64,000 bases of DNA, from IMG/VR virus record IMGVR_UViG_3300021963_000069, positions 29,551 to 93,550 of that record. The stretch is one strand, 5' to 3'. How positions within the stretch are numbered: position 1 is the first letter of the stretch; each line of letters starts with the position of its first letter. A program made the translations under genes and the position numbers. This document shows, one piece after another, positions 8,401-20,300 of this stretch. The notes under the pieces are model-generated. The model searched no databases. It saw only the letters and a list, made by a program, of their open reading frames with translations, and was not told the origin of the DNA. The DNA is from a virus.

Positions 8401-11400
8401 TATCGATTCAGTTCTAATATATGGGTTAATTGTATATGTTGTAGATGGAGAATTATAAGGACCATACTTATGATCTGACTTGGCAACTCTGAATGAAATT
8501 AAATTATTACCATCAGAAGATCCAACAACGGTTTCTCCGACTACAAATGCTTTAGTAACATCTCTGATCTCAATTAGTTTTGGAATGAAGTCTACGCCAC
8601 TATTTCCATCAAGGAATTGATAAAATTGAGTAGATGGCTTAAGATTAGATCCAGAAAACTGAGTATTTCTGGATCTCATAAATGATTCATCGGAAGAAGA
8701 TATCAATACATTTCTTATTGTTGTATCAGTATTGCTTACTGTGTCGAAACTTTCTGTTGTTGTAGTATTGGAACTGGTATTAGTAACAGTATTTGATGTT
8801 GAAGTATTATCTGTACCCGCTACTTCGGTCCAATTTCCTTGTCCGAAAATATCTGGAAGATTAACTGTGCTACTTGTTTGAGTATTAATTTGTGGCAAAT
8901 TAACCGAGACATTACTTGTTAAATTATTGGTAAGTGTTCTACTAGAATTTAATGTTACACTGATATTCTTATCGGGAAGTTGAATTGTTCTCACCCAGTT
9001 ATCAATTTCTGGGCTCAATTTAACATCGCCATTATAAACAATTACATTAAAAGGGTTTACATTTTCTACTGTTGTGGCAAATGCTTGTTCTATCCACCCA
9101 ATAGATTCATATTTTAAAGTTACTGCTTTTCCTGTTTTTACTACATTTGGATCGGATAGTGGGAAATTCTCCGAAAGGTCCAAATCTTCATCAATAATAG
9201 AAGTTGCCGGTGTAATTTGAGATTTAAGTGAATTTCTACTAACTATAGGTGTAAGTTCATTAGCAGCAGTATTAACTCTAATGGATGACAATCCTCTATT
9301 AATAAATGTATAATTTTTAAAGTCATCTACAAAAAAACCACTCTTAAATCTATTGTTGCCATCGGCATCTTGAATTTGTAATGTCTGTGTATTCACTTCA
9401 AGTAGAGATAGTGAGGTTACTCTTTCTAAATTTTCTACCCTATCCTCAATTAGACCAATATCCCTCATCGTATATCTTCTATTATCCATTAATGTCACAG
9501 TTGCATTTGCTGGATTATAAAGATATGGTGGCAATTTAATAGTCGCAATTTCCATTACGGCATCACTTTTATCTGGTGCCTTTGGATTCTTTGATGATAT
9601 TCCTTTTTCAAGAATAAAGTTTCCAGTTTTATCTAGATATAATTTATCGATTCTTGGTAAATAATATTCATACCCAAGTAATGAACTTTCATTTGGTGCT
9701 AAAATGGGTGCAGAACTTAAAGTTCTTGATGAGAAATCAAATGGAGAAGAAGTAGTGGATGTAAATACTGGAACTCTTGGTCTAAAATCCAAAGTATCAG
9801 ATGATTTTACAGATCTTGGTCCAATAAAAGGAATATCGTGTGTATACCTTTCTTTATCGTAACTCAATACTGTAAATACATCTCCACTATCATTAGACGG
9901 TACTGAATAATAGTCAAATACAATTAAAAGTTGTTTAGATGGTTCGGTTGTATTCTTATTTCTAACAATTCTAGAATAATCATAGTATTGATCTTTTTGT
10001 CCCTTGTCAAGAGTATATGAATTTGTAATATCCTTATATTTTCCAGGAGTGATAGATTCAATCTCCGTAGTTATATTGGAATCTTCGAATACTACAGATT
10101 CAGAAATTGAAAATCTTTCAGAATTTAAATATATGATTCCGAGTACGTTAGAAAATGGTTTAGAAACAACCCTAGCGATTGCCTTACTACCTTTTCCAAA
10201 AATATTTTCACCAATAATTGCATTTGTGCTCACATCAGAACTGGCACCGAATTGTATTTGGTCTACAACTGGCGCCGAGGAATCAAATGACTCATATACT
10301 GATATTATTTTTACTGCATCTGGGTAGTTTAAAGATATTTCTTCATCCTGAACTCTTAGTCCATAATATTGATTATATGTGAGACCATCTCCGATTGAAG
10401 AGCTGATTCCTGTTCCAGATTCGGGATACTTGGATCTTACTACAGTTAATAGTTGACTTCTATTATATGTTTTTATTTTACTCTGAATTACGTTCTTAAC
10501 TAATGTAGTATTTACAACGATATTTGATTGTGAAGGAATTAATCCACTAATTGTTACAGTATTTCCACTTATTGAAAATTGATCCGAGGTTACCGTACCA
10601 ATTCCACCACCACTATAATGTACTGAATATCTCTCTTGATCAAATGATGCAAAGAATGCACTAGTAATGCCACTAACTGCTGACATATCAAATGACAACA
10701 CTCCGCTGCCATTTGTAGATTCTCCTGCTATCTGTTCAGAAAGTGTTAATAGTGATCCCGAAAGATTTACCGAAGAAATATTAAAATCTGGTAGTTGTGC
10801 ATATAAAAATCCCGAGTTCTGATTTCTTATAATTGGAGCACCAATAAAGATATTACTATAAGTTCCATTTGTTACTGTACCTGAATATACTCCAGAAACA
10901 CCTGGTGTTGCTGCGATAGTTAATGATGTACCATCAGCAGAAACTGCTGATACCCGATTGAATGATTCATCTCCAGTTGTAGTTTGATATCTAACAATTG
11001 ATCCAATTTTTACACCGGTAAAGAATTTTCCAGGACTTACTAATGTATTTCCTCCGCTAATAGTTACCTGAGTGATTCCATTTGGAAATCTAAATCTCTC
11101 AAGTAAACAATCAGCAGTAAAATCTACCGGAAGTCCAGATACTGCAGTTGTTTGTTTTACGGATTTGATATCTTCAGTAGAATATGTTGTTACTGTTCTG
11201 ATACTTCTTGAAAAATCCAGACCATTAACAATTAATTGCTCTCCAACTGAGAAAGTTCCAGAAGTTTGTCTTAAATTAATAGTTGCAGAACTACCCCCTG
11301 CAGCAACAGCAAAACCACTGGCACCACTACTCTTTCCTTTTACAAATGATGTTGCTGGTAATTCTGAATTAGATACTGAGGAATTTAAAACAAGAGTTGT

Positions 11401-12771
11401 ATAAGTTTGAATATCGTAAAGATATAAATCCCAGTTAGTAGCATCATTTGTATATGGAGCGTCAGTCAAACTAAAACTATATACTCGTGCGTTACCAATT
11501 ATATTTCCTGTGGAATTTAGTTGATCATATAAATCTATAGTTAGTTTATTTTTTGGCGTTCCTGATACATTATTAACTCTTATATTATTCCCCATTTCAA
11601 AAGGAATACTTGCAGTTTTAATCAGTTCTGTATCTCTTGGCTTCTCTACATCGATGATTGTTGTTGATATTTTAGCGACATCATATCCCCTTACATAGGC
11701 TTTTCCTGGGGATATTTTCAAACACATCAAATTTTCTGATGGTGTATTATTTTGTTCCGTAGTTTCGGTATCAAAAAATAATCCGTTATTTCCTAGTCTA
11801 TCATTTAGAGAATTATTTACCGTTACATTAAATGGTTCAACAGTATAATCTCCAGACTCGTCATAGGTTCTTTCTGCAATATAATCTTTAATTATATTAT
11901 ATTGAGTTTTTGTCTCAATTTTTTTAATTTTTCCATCTTCAACTCTCAATAATTCAACAAAATCGGTATCATTAGTGTCTGATATTAATTTTTTAGTTAA
12001 AGATAAATTAATCTTAAATCTATCTGCTCCTGGTGCAGCATAGTTTGTAAAACCTTTAGATGGGTCATATAATGAACTATCATCCTTTGCACTAAGAATT
12101 AATTCATCAATTTTTAGACCAATTCGGTATGAAGGTGTGCTTGTGTAATGGTCAAGAATTATAGTTTGTTTAGATACATTTGCAAAATATCCTCTAATAA
12201 AGTAAACTCCATCACCAATAGATGCCGAAGATCCCACAGATGTTGCATCCAATGAAATTAACGATGAAAATGGAGTTCCTGCATTAATTGTGGTGTTTCC
12301 ATAAGTTATATTTTCTTCTGCAATTAATGATTCGCCATCTTGAAAGGGATTAAATTGAAAATTACTATCAGAATCTAAATATTTTACATATATTGTTAGG
12401 TCTTCTACATTATTTGCATCTGGTAAAGAAATAAATTGAATTGTTGCGGTAGTTCCTGATGTCTGACCAATTACCTTTTTACCAATAAAATTATTAATAT
12501 AAAGAGAAATATCAACTCCAAAATTAGTTGGATTAAGTTTTACTGAATTAAAATTTCCATCATAGGCAATATTGCCCGGAATCACCATAGAACCTTCTTT
12601 AAATACATGGCTTCCAAAAGATTTTACCTGATCTTGTAAAATTGATTGAAGAGTCGTTAGTTCTCTTGCCTGTACCGGATATCCAGGTTTAAACAAAACT
12701 TTATAAAAATTCTTCGAAGAATCAAAATCATCATAATAAGGACTGATATTTAAATCTGTTTTTTGTGCCAT
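5401..12771 (-). CDS. Giant DUF4815-type virion structural protein (2456 aa)
   Basis: The first part (SPYYDDFDSSKNFYKVLFKP, PVQARELTTLQSILQDQVKS, FGSHVFKEGSMVIPG) is the signature of the DUF4815 virion proteins found next to gp8 in T4-like cyanophages. The middle is a long Ser/Thr/Asn-rich beta region with stretches of alternating Thr/Asn/Ser around residues 1300-1350 and 1560-1620. The C-terminal part has receptor-like domains, with repeats of the GNGYKKGD and GGSNYVTD type near residues 1880-1920. A baseplate or short-tail-fibre-associated role is likely. It lies 6 bp after gp8, and I do not see a separate gp9 to gp12 set here. Confidence 0.85.
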   Translation of the reverse strand: MAQKTDLNISPYYDDFDSSKNFYKVLFKPGYPVQARELTTLQSILQDQVKSFGSHVFKEGSMVIPGNIAYDGNFNSVKLNPTNFGVDISLYINNFIGKKVIGQTSGTTATIQFISLPDANNVEDLTIYVKYLDSDSNFQFNPFQDGESLIAEENITYGNTTINAGTPFSSLISLDATSVGSSASIGDGVYFIRGYFANVSKQTIILDHYTSTPSYRIGLKIDELILSAKDDSSLYDPSKGFTNYAAPGADRFKINLSLTKKLISDTNDTDFVELLRVEDGKIKKIETKTQYNIIKDYIAERTYDESGDYTVEPFNVTVNNSLNDRLGNNGLFFDTETTEQNNTPSENLMCLKISPGKAYVRGYDVAKISTTIIDVEKPRDTELIKTASIPFEMGNNIRVNNVSGTPKNKLTIDLYDQLNSTGNIIGNARVYSFSLTDAPYTNDATNWDLYLYDIQTYTTLVLNSSVSNSELPATSFVKGKSSGASGFAVAAGGSSATINLRQTSGTFSVGEQLIVNGLDFSRSIRTVTTYSTEDIKSVKQTTAVSGLPVDFTADCLLERFRFPNGITQVTISGGNTLVSPGKFFTGVKIGSIVRYQTTTGDESFNRVSAVSADGTSLTIAATPGVSGVYSGTVTNGTYSNIFIGAPIIRNQNSGFLYAQLPDFNISSVNLSGSLLTLSEQIAGESTNGSGVLSFDMSAVSGITSAFFASFDQERYSVHYSGGGIGTVTSDQFSISGNTVTISGLIPSQSNIVVNTTLVKNVIQSKIKTYNRSQLLTVVRSKYPESGTGISSSIGDGLTYNQYYGLRVQDEEISLNYPDAVKIISVYESFDSSAPVVDQIQFGASSDVSTNAIIGENIFGKGSKAIARVVSKPFSNVLGIIYLNSERFSISESVVFEDSNITTEIESITPGKYKDITNSYTLDKGQKDQYYDYSRIVRNKNTTEPSKQLLIVFDYYSVPSNDSGDVFTVLSYDKERYTHDIPFIGPRSVKSSDTLDFRPRVPVFTSTTSSPFDFSSRTLSSAPILAPNESSLLGYEYYLPRIDKLYLDKTGNFILEKGISSKNPKAPDKSDAVMEIATIKLPPYLYNPANATVTLMDNRRYTMRDIGLIEDRVENLERVTSLSLLEVNTQTLQIQDADGNNRFKSGFFVDDFKNYTFINRGLSSIRVNTAANELTPIVSRNSLKSQITPATSIIDEDLDLSENFPLSDPNVVKTGKAVTLKYESIGWIEQAFATTVENVNPFNVIVYNGDVKLSPEIDNWVRTIQLPDKNISVTLNSSRTLTNNLTSNVSVNLPQINTQTSSTVNLPDIFGQGNWTEVAGTDNTSTSNTVTNTSSNTTTTESFDTVSNTDTTIRNVLISSSDESFMRSRNTQFSGSNLKPSTQFYQFLDGNSGVDFIPKLIEIRDVTKAFVVGETVVGSSDGNNLISFRVAKSDHKYGPYNSPSTTYTINPYIRTESISSEYSQSSKILNIDTASLSEEAQGKYSGYLLKGMQLVGQSSGAVAYVSDLRLISDNFGDLIGAFYLRDPNTIPPPTVRIATGTKTFKLTSSSTNNPGLPGSTDNSSTETNYNSDGTLEQWENTVTATTSNLTTKTVTNLTTNTTTSQTTINTHTRTTVQRFVDPLAQSFVVGGNVEAPSPTSSNDDVNGAFLTAVDLFFAKKDPGNAPVKVEIRTVELGTPTRTVIGFPVTLRPNQVNTSTDASVATKVTFEEPIYLPPGREYAVVIISENSDQYEMWTAVMGEKTVNTKSLPDVDAVTYSKQFSMGSLFKSQNGSIWTANQYQDLKFKLYKAKFTSTTGTVFFNNPTLDESNGYVQRLSENPLTTLPKRTTLGITTTADTALIADLSVGRKIVDKSKTYVYGYVVGTGSSVSSVGLTTGGSNYVTDSYVETYNIIGNGSGLVLDVTATNGTITGTPVIVNRGNGYKKGDVVGIVTSTVGTGTSVRGRDARITITGDGNSINTLYLEGVQGVFATGTTTDYELSYYNNSNTIVPVTGINVLTRSDSTNEYSGNYVRVEHFDHQMYGNTNKLRISDVISSNAPVPITSSLPSTSTSISIGNTSNFGTFEGITVTPTYPGYVKIGNEIISYGSVGSGSLGTIVRGIDSTISITHEKDALLYKYELNGVSLRRINTTHDIDDLNIGIDGYYLKVNRAANGTDRGTSNTDGPIAGAPQLSFASESKLGGSKVLATENILYSSIVPTYDLNTPGSSTSTSAVIRSVTGTSISGNETSFLDNGYEPIQLNSLNTLRSVRLVCSKENEMEYLDALPRNKSFTTGITFNTTDSNLSPILFLDTAFTEFISSRLDSPISDYTLDGRVNSILDDPHSASYVSRAVNLVQPATSLKVILSAYRHESADFRVLYSLFRPDSSEIDQSFELFPGYDNLSYTTSAGYSVVNPSKNSGRSDTFVSSSLENQFKEYEFTADNLGLFNGYVIKIVMSGTNQAYPPRIKELRTIAVR

Positions 12772-12777
12772 TTTTAT

Positions 12778-14319
12778 TTAAAATTCCAAGATAATTTTAA
12801 TGTCTTCTTTTTGTCGGATATCCCGTGTTACCAGAGGTCGATTGTCGATATAGATTACATCTCCCGTCTTTTTATTTATCTCTGGATTTGCAAGACCTGA
12901 TGTAAAAGTTACCCCCAAATCTATAACTTTACTTCCAATTGTAACTTTATTTGTTGGAGTGGGAGATCCAAAAGTAGTATCAACTGAGCCAGAATATGGA
13001 GAAATGGGTCCCCCATTAGATTCAAAATTATAAACCCTAGAATGATCATTTCGGTCAGTTTGATCTAAACTATTTCCAAAATATAAAGATCTATCTTGAA
13101 AATATTTTAAGACCTTAGTTTCACTATCATATGAGGCTACATAACCTCTTGCAGTTCCATTTGTTACAGTTTGAGTTATTTCATTTCCAATAATTGGAGT
13201 TCCAGTAAATCCCGAAGTTAATTTGATTGCTCCAAGAGATGAATACTGATTTTCTGTAAAGACAACAGTATCTGATGAAAAAGTAGTTGGATTTTTAATA
13301 ATTCCAACTTGTGCAAATTTGGTATCAGTTGGAAAATCTTTTGTTGAATCATCAAATCTGGCATATACCAATACCTTATCCGTTCCCAATTCACTGTAAA
13401 TGTCATAACCATGCCCTTTTGATGGTGGAATGATTGGTATTAGTTTTGCAGCATTTGATATAGTTCCCGGTTGAAGAGTTGACAAATCAACAATCCCCCA
13501 AGTATATCCATAACCACCTGCAACCACCTGAGTAGATACAATAGACCCGCTACTATTGACTGTGATGGATACTCTACCTCCAGATCCATCACCAATAATA
13601 TCAACAATACCTGATGTATACCCACTTCCTCCATTTGCAATATATACTTTTTTAATTTGATTTGGATTTACACTCCCAGAATTTCCATTTTCTCTCACAC
13701 TTACAATTTGAGAATCTGTTGATGTTGCCCAGTTATTTGGAACAACAACATATTCTGTTGAATCAAACTTTATAATATCACTTGGCGAAACTGAAAATAG
13801 ATATTTCCAAACATATCCATCTCCACTTGTTCCTGCTGCCGAGGGTTCTAAATCTGTAAATGTAGGTTCATCCTGAGATTTAGTTCCCTTTGGCGTTATT
13901 GCCGAAGAACCATTATCTATGCAAATATAAACTCTAAAATCACGGTTAATTACATAATAATTGGAATCATATAATCTGCTTGAGTTGGAATTTGGTGTCG
14001 GATTTTGAATACTATAATCGTGCCTATACATCTCATAAGATGTATTGGAAGTCCAAGTAACCTTTCTTATAAGTCTTCTAATATTAGCAGATGTAATTTT
14101 TTTACCAAATAACGAGGTATCTCTGTAATGACTTAAGTATTCTAAATTATCGGTAGGATTTGGAATATCTTCGTTCCAATTAGTAGTTCTTCCAAATCCA
14201 ACACTTGTAGGATTATCTAAACCCAAAAAAACATAATACGAATCATTTCCACTTGTTACGGAATCGATAAAATTACTAGCATTTAATATTCTAAATTGAT
14301 CCGTTACTATTGCTGCCAT
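12778..14319 (-). CDS. 8: Baseplate wedge protein gp8
   Basis: The N-terminus (VTDQFRILNASNFIDSV, YYVFLGLDNPT, FGRTTNWNEDIPNPTDN) and the segment SSAAGTSGDGYVWKYLFSV-like GDGYVWKYLF are the gp8 signature of T4-like phages. gp8 is a dimeric wedge component bound to gp10, gp7 and gp6. At 513 residues it exceeds T4 gp8 (334). Extra length includes GGSGYTSG and GGYGYTWG repeats around residues 230-280, the same repeat class as in gp14. A late promoter (14336-14343) precedes it and overlaps the stop of the giant gene upstream. Confidence 0.9.
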   Translation of the reverse strand: MAAIVTDQFRILNASNFIDSVTSGNDSYYVFLGLDNPTSVGFGRTTNWNEDIPNPTDNLEYLSHYRDTSLFGKKITSANIRRLIRKVTWTSNTSYEMYRHDYSIQNPTPNSNSSRLYDSNYYVINRDFRVYICIDNGSSAITPKGTKSQDEPTFTDLEPSAAGTSGDGYVWKYLFSVSPSDIIKFDSTEYVVVPNNWATSTDSQIVSVRENGNSGSVNPNQIKKVYIANGGSGYTSGIVDIIGDGSGGRVSITVNSSGSIVSTQVVAGGYGYTWGIVDLSTLQPGTISNAAKLIPIIPPSKGHGYDIYSELGTDKVLVYARFDDSTKDFPTDTKFAQVGIIKNPTTFSSDTVVFTENQYSSLGAIKLTSGFTGTPIIGNEITQTVTNGTARGYVASYDSETKVLKYFQDRSLYFGNSLDQTDRNDHSRVYNFESNGGPISPYSGSVDTTFGSPTPTNKVTIGSKVIDLGVTFTSGLANPEINKKTGDVIYIDNRPLVTRDIRQKEDIKIILEF

Positions 14320-14335
14320 ATTGATGTTTTTTAGA

Positions 14336-14343
14336 TATTTATA
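14336..14343 (-). promoter_or_regulatory. T4-type late promoter TATAAATA (gp8)
   Basis: TATAAATA on the minus strand overlaps the stop codon of the giant gp7-like gene and lies 16 bp before the gp8 ATG. A very short leader would result. Confidence 0.6.
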
Positions 14344-17300
14344 AGAGTTTTGGAAGTGCTCCAGTTTGTCTAATACCTATTCCCCTTCTTTGAATCGTTG
14401 GAAAGGTTGATAGTCCAACATCTACAGTATTTCCTGATACTCCTATTGATATTGGAGAACTTGAACGAGTGAACCCGGATAGTTTTCCCCAAGAATATTT
14501 ACCGATAGGATTTAATGTACTCCCAGAACTTGAAAGACCAACTACTGATGTATTTGATCTTATGTTACAAGTAATAATTCCAACTGTTCCATTTGAAGAA
14601 AATTGATGAATATAATAAACATTATCAACAAAGGTTGTTCCAATTCCAATCACCGCAGAATTAGAAGTATCAATAGAAGTTATTCCCCCTCCAACTCTTG
14701 TATCAAAGATATAAATCGGATATCCAGTTTGCAATCCAGTATAAGCAGGTGAATTTAAATAAAATCTAAGTGCTAATGGGTTTCCGCTACTACCAGTAGT
14801 AGTTGTAATTCCAGTAATAATTCCAGAGAATCCATCAATTGAAATAATATTAGAAATTAATTCGACTGCACCATTCGTGATAGTTGAAATCCCATTAACA
14901 ATCAGAGAACTAAAAGGTTTTGGATTAATAATATTATCATATTCAAAAAATTCTGCATTATCTACAAATATTGTAGTATCTGTGGTTGAGAAATCTTTGA
15001 TAATTTTTGCTGTCGGATAAATCAAAGACTCAATAGAATCTCTGGTTTTATAGACATTTTCTCCATTAATTTTTCTATCAACTTTTTGTTTAATCCAACT
15101 TAAGGGTTTATTATTTTCAGAATCTACTCCTTGGTCTGAATATAAATTAGTTTCAAACTTATCAGAGAAGGATAAATCAAATATTGTTCTCTTATTTTGT
15201 GTTAATGTTCCTGAAATTGAATTATTCTTAAGAACTTGTACGGTGTCACCTCTTTTTAGAGTTTCGTTGATTGAAGTATTTAAAACAGTGTCATCACCAC
15301 CAGTTCCCTTATAGAAGAAAATTGCAACATTATCCTCTTTCCTTGGAGCGGTTGTAAATACAAAACTAGTTCCCCCCTCAAATTGATAGGCAACTCCTGG
15401 GTCCTGAATCACTCCGTTTATAACAATTAGTAATGCATTTGAAAGATTTACTTGAGAATCTTCCAGTGCTTCAAAACTCAATAAATCATTATTATAAAAT
15501 AGAGGAAATCTTGTTCTAATTCCATCTTGATAATTTTTAATTGAATCTATATAATCAAATTCCCCAAATTGCCAAGCAGCAAAAGAATCTGAAAATGTAT
15601 CAACAACCGTTAATCTAAACTCCGATAATGGAGATGTCAGTCCTTTAGCAGTCACCAATCCAACTGGTTTGAATACGTCTCCTCTTCTGAATGAGTAACC
15701 CTGTCTAGAAATACTAAATCTAGAAACTTCAAAATATGTTGATCCTATTCCGGTTGTAGAACTTGCCCCAACTTCAACATTAAGTAAAAGACCTATTCCT
15801 GTATCTGTTGTTGCGCCAATTCCCAATCTTGATATTCCAATTACATCAAGATTTTCATATGAAGGTTCGGATACAAATATTTTAGGATTTGTATATCCCG
15901 TTCCACCAGCACCAACATTGAAGGAAAGTGTTCCTCCCGCTCCAACCGATGCAGTTATGATTGCGGTATCTCCAATATGACCACTTTGATATACTGATAC
16001 TCCTATTGATACAATTCCATTATATCCAGACCCAAGATTATCAGTAGTTCCTAGTCCAACTGATACTATACTACCTCCGGCACCAACTACAGCAGTCACT
16101 GCTGCCCCAACAAGGGGTGCATACCCAAGACCAGTAGAAGATCCTAGAGAAATAATTATTCCCCCTCTTGGAGTTTGATTTTGATTGATATCATACTCTG
16201 AAGTAATAATTTGCAAATCTTCCGGATCCCTAATACCAGAAAATACTACGCTAGATATTCCAGAGACGGTATTTTCAATAATACTAAAATTATTTTCTGG
16301 ATTGTTTATTGTTGTCGGAGTCTGAAAAACGCCATTTATGAATAAGATTCCATTTCCCCCGCTAGTTCCCAATCCTACAGTATTTGCTCCCCCAACAGTT
16401 AATGTAAATGTCCTACCAATACCTGTAAATTTATTTGAAATATCATCATATAATTGGTTTGATGTATAATTGTTTCTTAAGAAAACTCTTCCGGTAAAGT
16501 CAGATGTTTCAAAAGTTAGATTGCTAGAATCTCTGATTATTTGTGGATTTCCTCTAGGAGATTCTGCAAAGAAAATACTACTATCAACGATATTGTAAGA
16601 TCCCCTATAAATTCTCACTGAAGATGAATCGGAGTGAGTCGATGCCGATGACCCAACAAATGCTCTCTTCACTTCGACTAAACTAATACCTCCACTATTT
16701 GTAATTGGTCCAATATTAGTTGTACCTAATCCAACATTAATTATACCCATATATTCATTATCAATTTTTAGAATATCTTTCGGTGCTATTGTAGATATTC
16801 CACTCAAAGCAAATATTGAAGATCCTGCACCTATTTGCCCCCCATTTCCTGACAAATTATAAGATATTGGAGTAAATATTAATGGATATTGGACTATATT
16901 ATCGATAGTTATGAGTGACTTCTCAAGTTTTTTATTCATTTCCAATTGATGTGCATTCCCACTACCATATGAAGTAAATGTAACTCCAATTCCAGAAATA
17001 GCATTAGACTTGGTTGTTGCCAGTTTAAATGTATTATCTGATAGTTTGATGACATATACCTCAGAAGGTAATAGTGTTGGGCCAGCACCAATTCTCATTG
17101 CACTAGCACCAACTCCAATAAATGTAGATTTTGGTGTGTATGTAAGTTTTTCTAAATCACTAAAGAAATGATTCTGTATCGTAAACACTCCAGTTGATGG
17201 ATTTAGAGTTGTTGAACTTGTAGGATTGAATGTTTTCGCAAAAATTGGGATATTATTTGATTTTAAGTCAAAATTAGTCCTATTAATTCTTCCACCATTA

Positions 17301-20300
17301 ATTGCATTATATTGTTTAATATCAATAAATTCTGTTATATCTCCATAGTTTAAACTTGGGGGAGTATTTTGCGTATCCAGAATTGTATATAAGCACTGAT
17401 TAAATGATAAAATATTAACATTTGAGGTTACCGATGGGTCTGGATAAAACTTCAGTATAAAATTACTTCCGGAGTATTCTCCACCAAAAGTTCCAATACC
17501 ATTGGTACTTCCAACAGAAAGAAAAGGTAGTTGTTGAACATAGATATTGGATTCGTCCTGCACCATCATAATTTGGTGAAGAGCACTTGTTGACCCAACA
17601 CTTACTTCTACTAAAGATTTGACAGCATTAAAATTAGATTTATTTAGAGATACTATAGTTGATGCAGAAGAAACTGTGGACGAGTAGTTTGATTGATATA
17701 TTGCACTTCTTTCGTTTCCGGGAAGTTCTCCCGAAGATATGAATCTATATGTACCTATACCAATAGATGTCGTACCAAATCCAACAATTTTAGATCTAAT
17801 GTCCACAATATTTGGCGAGTTGCTTATATAATCTAAAGATAAAATACCAGAAGGAGAAATACTTGCCGTAAATATTCCTATATGATTTCCAGAATAAAAA
17901 TTACTTGAAAATTCAGAATCAAAGTAATATTCTGAAATATAGGTATCACTACTTATCCCATTATGATTTAAGTACACCTCGGCAAAGTTCATCTGTTTTG
18001 TTACTGAATCAATAATTTGAACATTAGAATATAATGAAGAAAATTTATTTTTCTGTACGGATATAATTGAAGTTTGTATTCCGGAGGTTGCAGTTCTATT
18101 GCAACTATTTAAGTTAACAAATCCTACAGAAGTTGTTCCTATTCCAGGTAAATCGGAATTAAAATTAGTATTAATTAATTTAATATCATAATCAGTATTA
18201 AAAGGATCTTTCGGAACAAATCTCAAATAATTATCATCATTATCATCCGAAATTAATAAAAATTCTCCTATAGTAGTTTCTTCAAGAAAATGTATAATTT
18301 CTGTCCCGGTGTTTACTATTGTTGATTTCTCAGATAAAAATAAATCATTTCCATTATCAAGTATAATTATTTCTGATAATTGAATTTGAGAATTATCAGC
18401 GGTAGAAATTCTAACTAATAAATTAAGATAAGATTCTCCGGGGTTTAATTCTGCTAAATTAATAAATTCACTCGGATTCCCATCCGCATCAGAAAATTGA
18501 CGATTTATATTATCTATTTTTAAAACCACATTGGTCTTACACTCAATGTAATCAGTTAATTTTTTATTTTTTAGTTTTAAGAACTTTGAAGATGTTCCAA
18601 CTACATCAATATCCTTTACTAAATCAAAATCATAAATTGTATCTACTCTATTTTCCTCAATTATGTCATAAAATATAGTAGTAGCATTCTCTGAAGTTGT
18701 AATTCCAGAGTTGGTAGTTGATGTAATTCCAGTATCTGAAAAATTCTTTAGTCCACTTGAATGAACTAAACTATTAACTGGTGTTCTTAATTCCTGATAT
18801 GTAATTGGACTTTTTATTGTATAAGAAAGATTTTGATAATAATCATTATCAGGAATAACTTGATTATCTTGATCTAATTTTCCAACATCATTAGACCATC
18901 CAATACTTTTTTCAACTGAATAATCAACATTAAATCTTCCAAAACCAGATTTAATTTTATCTACAGTAGCTATATTTCCAGATTCTTTTCCTATAATAAC
19001 TTCTCCAGTAGACAACTCATATCTTCCTAAGACTTTAATGAATGAATTTTGATATGAAGAAATTTTTAAATCTCTCTCAATTCCATTTGAAATAAGTTTT
19101 TCCCCAATATTAAACGAGGATGGAGTTTTAGTAATATTAAATGATGGGTAATCTATACTTTTTATAATATTTCCAATAGAATCCTGAACTGTCTTTGCTA
19201 TACCAGTATTTGGAGTTAATTTTGAAATATCAATTGTTACTGCAACAAGAACTCCTGTATTATTGTAATTACTAATTTTAAAAAATTTATATCCATAGTT
19301 TTCTGAATTAAATCCAGAACCATTGATACTAGATTTTTGAATTCCTTCTATGAATACTTCATCTCCAATATTAAATGCGGGTGTAGAAAACCCAAGTGTT
19401 GGAGTTGTTATAAAACATGTAAAAATTCCAGTTGAACTAGATTCAACTTTTTGAATACTAATTCCATTAGTGTTGTTAGTAGCATATAATCCCACTGCTG
19501 TTTCGGGAATACCCTTTGGTTTTTGTATAATATTAACTGAATTTATCGTGTTTCCTGATAGAGTTGCCTCTAGTATTCCGCTATTAATTTCTTCTCCGGT
19601 CTCGATATTTACGATTACTATAGATGGTACATCCGTGTACCCTCTTCCTCCATTTGTAACTATTACTGAATCAATTGTATTTGAATTTTTAATAATAATT
19701 AGTGGAGATATTGCTGCGATTGGCTGTAAAGTTTTATCCGAGGAATATTGAAACCCCTCATCAATAATTCTTACTTCCTTTGCATTTCCTATGGATGTCG
19801 ATTTTGGGATAATGTAGGCATCTTTTCCTGCCAAGGAATTAGATCCTTTAATTGATGGAAGTTTTTTATATCCAGATCCACTAGAAATAATATTAATTTT
19901 ATCAATTGGACCTTTTGCTGATAGTGAGTTTGTGAGATATTGTAATCTATCACACTCATTTGAAGTATATGTTAGTTTTTCTGGTTTTTTGGATAAAGAA
20001 ATATTAAATGTTGTAGTTCCCACTCCAGAAATTTTATAGTTAGAATTGTATATACTATCTACAAACAATATTTCAGAATAATTATTTACTTCTTTATCTG
20101 AAGTACTGATATATCCAGATTTTTCCAGATTATAATATAATTGAGTTGGAATATTGTCGTCATAATTAATAGTAATTGATGCGTTATTCGAAACTCCAAT
20201 AGTTCCTATTCCCGATAATGGAGTTGATATAAACTCATTTTTATAATCTTTATCATAGTAAATCTTAAAGTTATATCCCACCAAAGAATTATCTGATAAA

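Noticed and set aside
13218-13640. Two short frames (64 and 66 residues) inside gp8
   Set aside because: They overlap a well-recognised gene fully and have no ribosome site of their own.
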